DNA of 23,561 nt, from positions 1-23,561 of the forward strand of contig JAAZNS010000337.1 in NCBI GenBank assembly GCA_012798185.1, written 5' to 3'. The notes under the pieces were generated by a model. That model saw only the letters and a program-made list of their open reading frames with translations, made no database searches and was not told where the DNA came from. Of the stretch, positions 23,316-23,561 are shown one piece after another; position 1 is the stretch's first letter, and each line of letters opens with the position of its first letter. The DNA comes from Chloroflexota bacterium. GTDB lineage: Bacteria > Chloroflexota > Anaerolineae > Anaerolineales > UBA4823. The translations under genes and the position numbers were made by a program.

Positions 23316-23561
23316 TCAAACATTTTGCCTGGTATAACGGTATTCGTTTTCATCGCGCTCATGTTTTCTTTCCAAAGCCAATTCCACCAATCGGTCAACC
23401 AATTCTGGATATGACAAACCGCTGGCATTCCATAATTTGGGATACATACTGATCCGGGTGAATCCAGGGATAGTATTGATCTCGTTAAGGAAAATCTCAC
23501 CAGTTGTTTTATCTACAAGAAAATCTGCTCTTGCCATCCCTGCGCAATCCACTGCCAAATA
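23316..23561 (-). CDS. ddl: D-alanine--D-alanine ligase (N-terminal part outside window)
   Basis: The last 81 residues of an ATP-grasp ligase that makes the D-Ala-D-Ala dipeptide for peptidoglycan. ARADFLVD and the metal-binding NEINTIPGFTRISMYPKLW are diagnostic for Ddl. The frame is open at the window edge, so the other roughly 270-300 residues lie beyond it. Its position directly before ftsQ is the classic division and cell-wall cluster arrangement. Confidence 0.95.
   Translation of the reverse strand, partial: YLAVDCAGMARADFLVDKTTGEIFLNEINTIPGFTRISMYPKLWNASGLSYPELVDRLVELALERKHERDENEYRYTRQNV

Overview
The window reads as a chromosomal segment of an anaerobic bacterium, most likely from the Chloroflexota (Anaerolineae-like). 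This is inferred from gene content and protein style; no rRNA or tRNA marker is present. Base composition is moderate, most genes are housekeeping, and several have close homologues in Gram-positive-type lineages: a ddl-ftsQ-ftsA-ftsZ cluster, nrdR beside nrdJ, and a stand-alone Roadblock protein. No phage, transposase, CRISPR array or tRNA was found.

Layout. Positions 1-584 (minus) hold a RadC cut off by the window edge. A small membrane zinc-ribbon protein follows on plus (856-1374), then a 123-bp inverted-repeat element (1395-1517). On minus are pyrG (1601-3244) and a Roadblock/LC7 protein (3445-3819), separated by two strong inverted repeats. From 4054 to 12520 runs one plus-strand gene string: an Ig-like membrane protein, pth, mfd, a PglC-type sugar-phosphate transferase, E1 alpha and E1 beta of a 2-oxoacid dehydrogenase, and a composite protein. 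The composite joins a lipoyl domain, an E2-type peripheral-subunit-binding domain and a PglD/NeuD-type left-handed beta-helix acyltransferase.

From 19428 down to 12680 on minus lies a deoxynucleotide module: nrdR, nrdJ (B12-dependent class II ribonucleotide reductase), a deoxynucleoside kinase, a cobalamin riboswitch with a terminator, then nrdD and nrdG (class III reductase and activase). Above it on minus is the end of the division cluster: ddl (partial), ftsQ, ftsA, ftsZ. A 420-bp structured intergenic region with a good terminator separates ftsZ from nrdR.

Two systems stand out. (1) The E1 alpha/E1 beta/lipoyl-PSBD-LbH set next to a PglC-like transferase looks like an E2 complex whose usual catalytic domain has been exchanged for a sugar acyltransferase. 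It may pass an acyl group from a 2-oxoacid directly to an amino sugar without CoA. (2) A B12 riboswitch sits inside a ribonucleotide-reductase gene string, between the B12-dependent and B12-independent enzymes, so it may decide whether transcription continues into nrdDG. Both functional readings are inference from domains and order.
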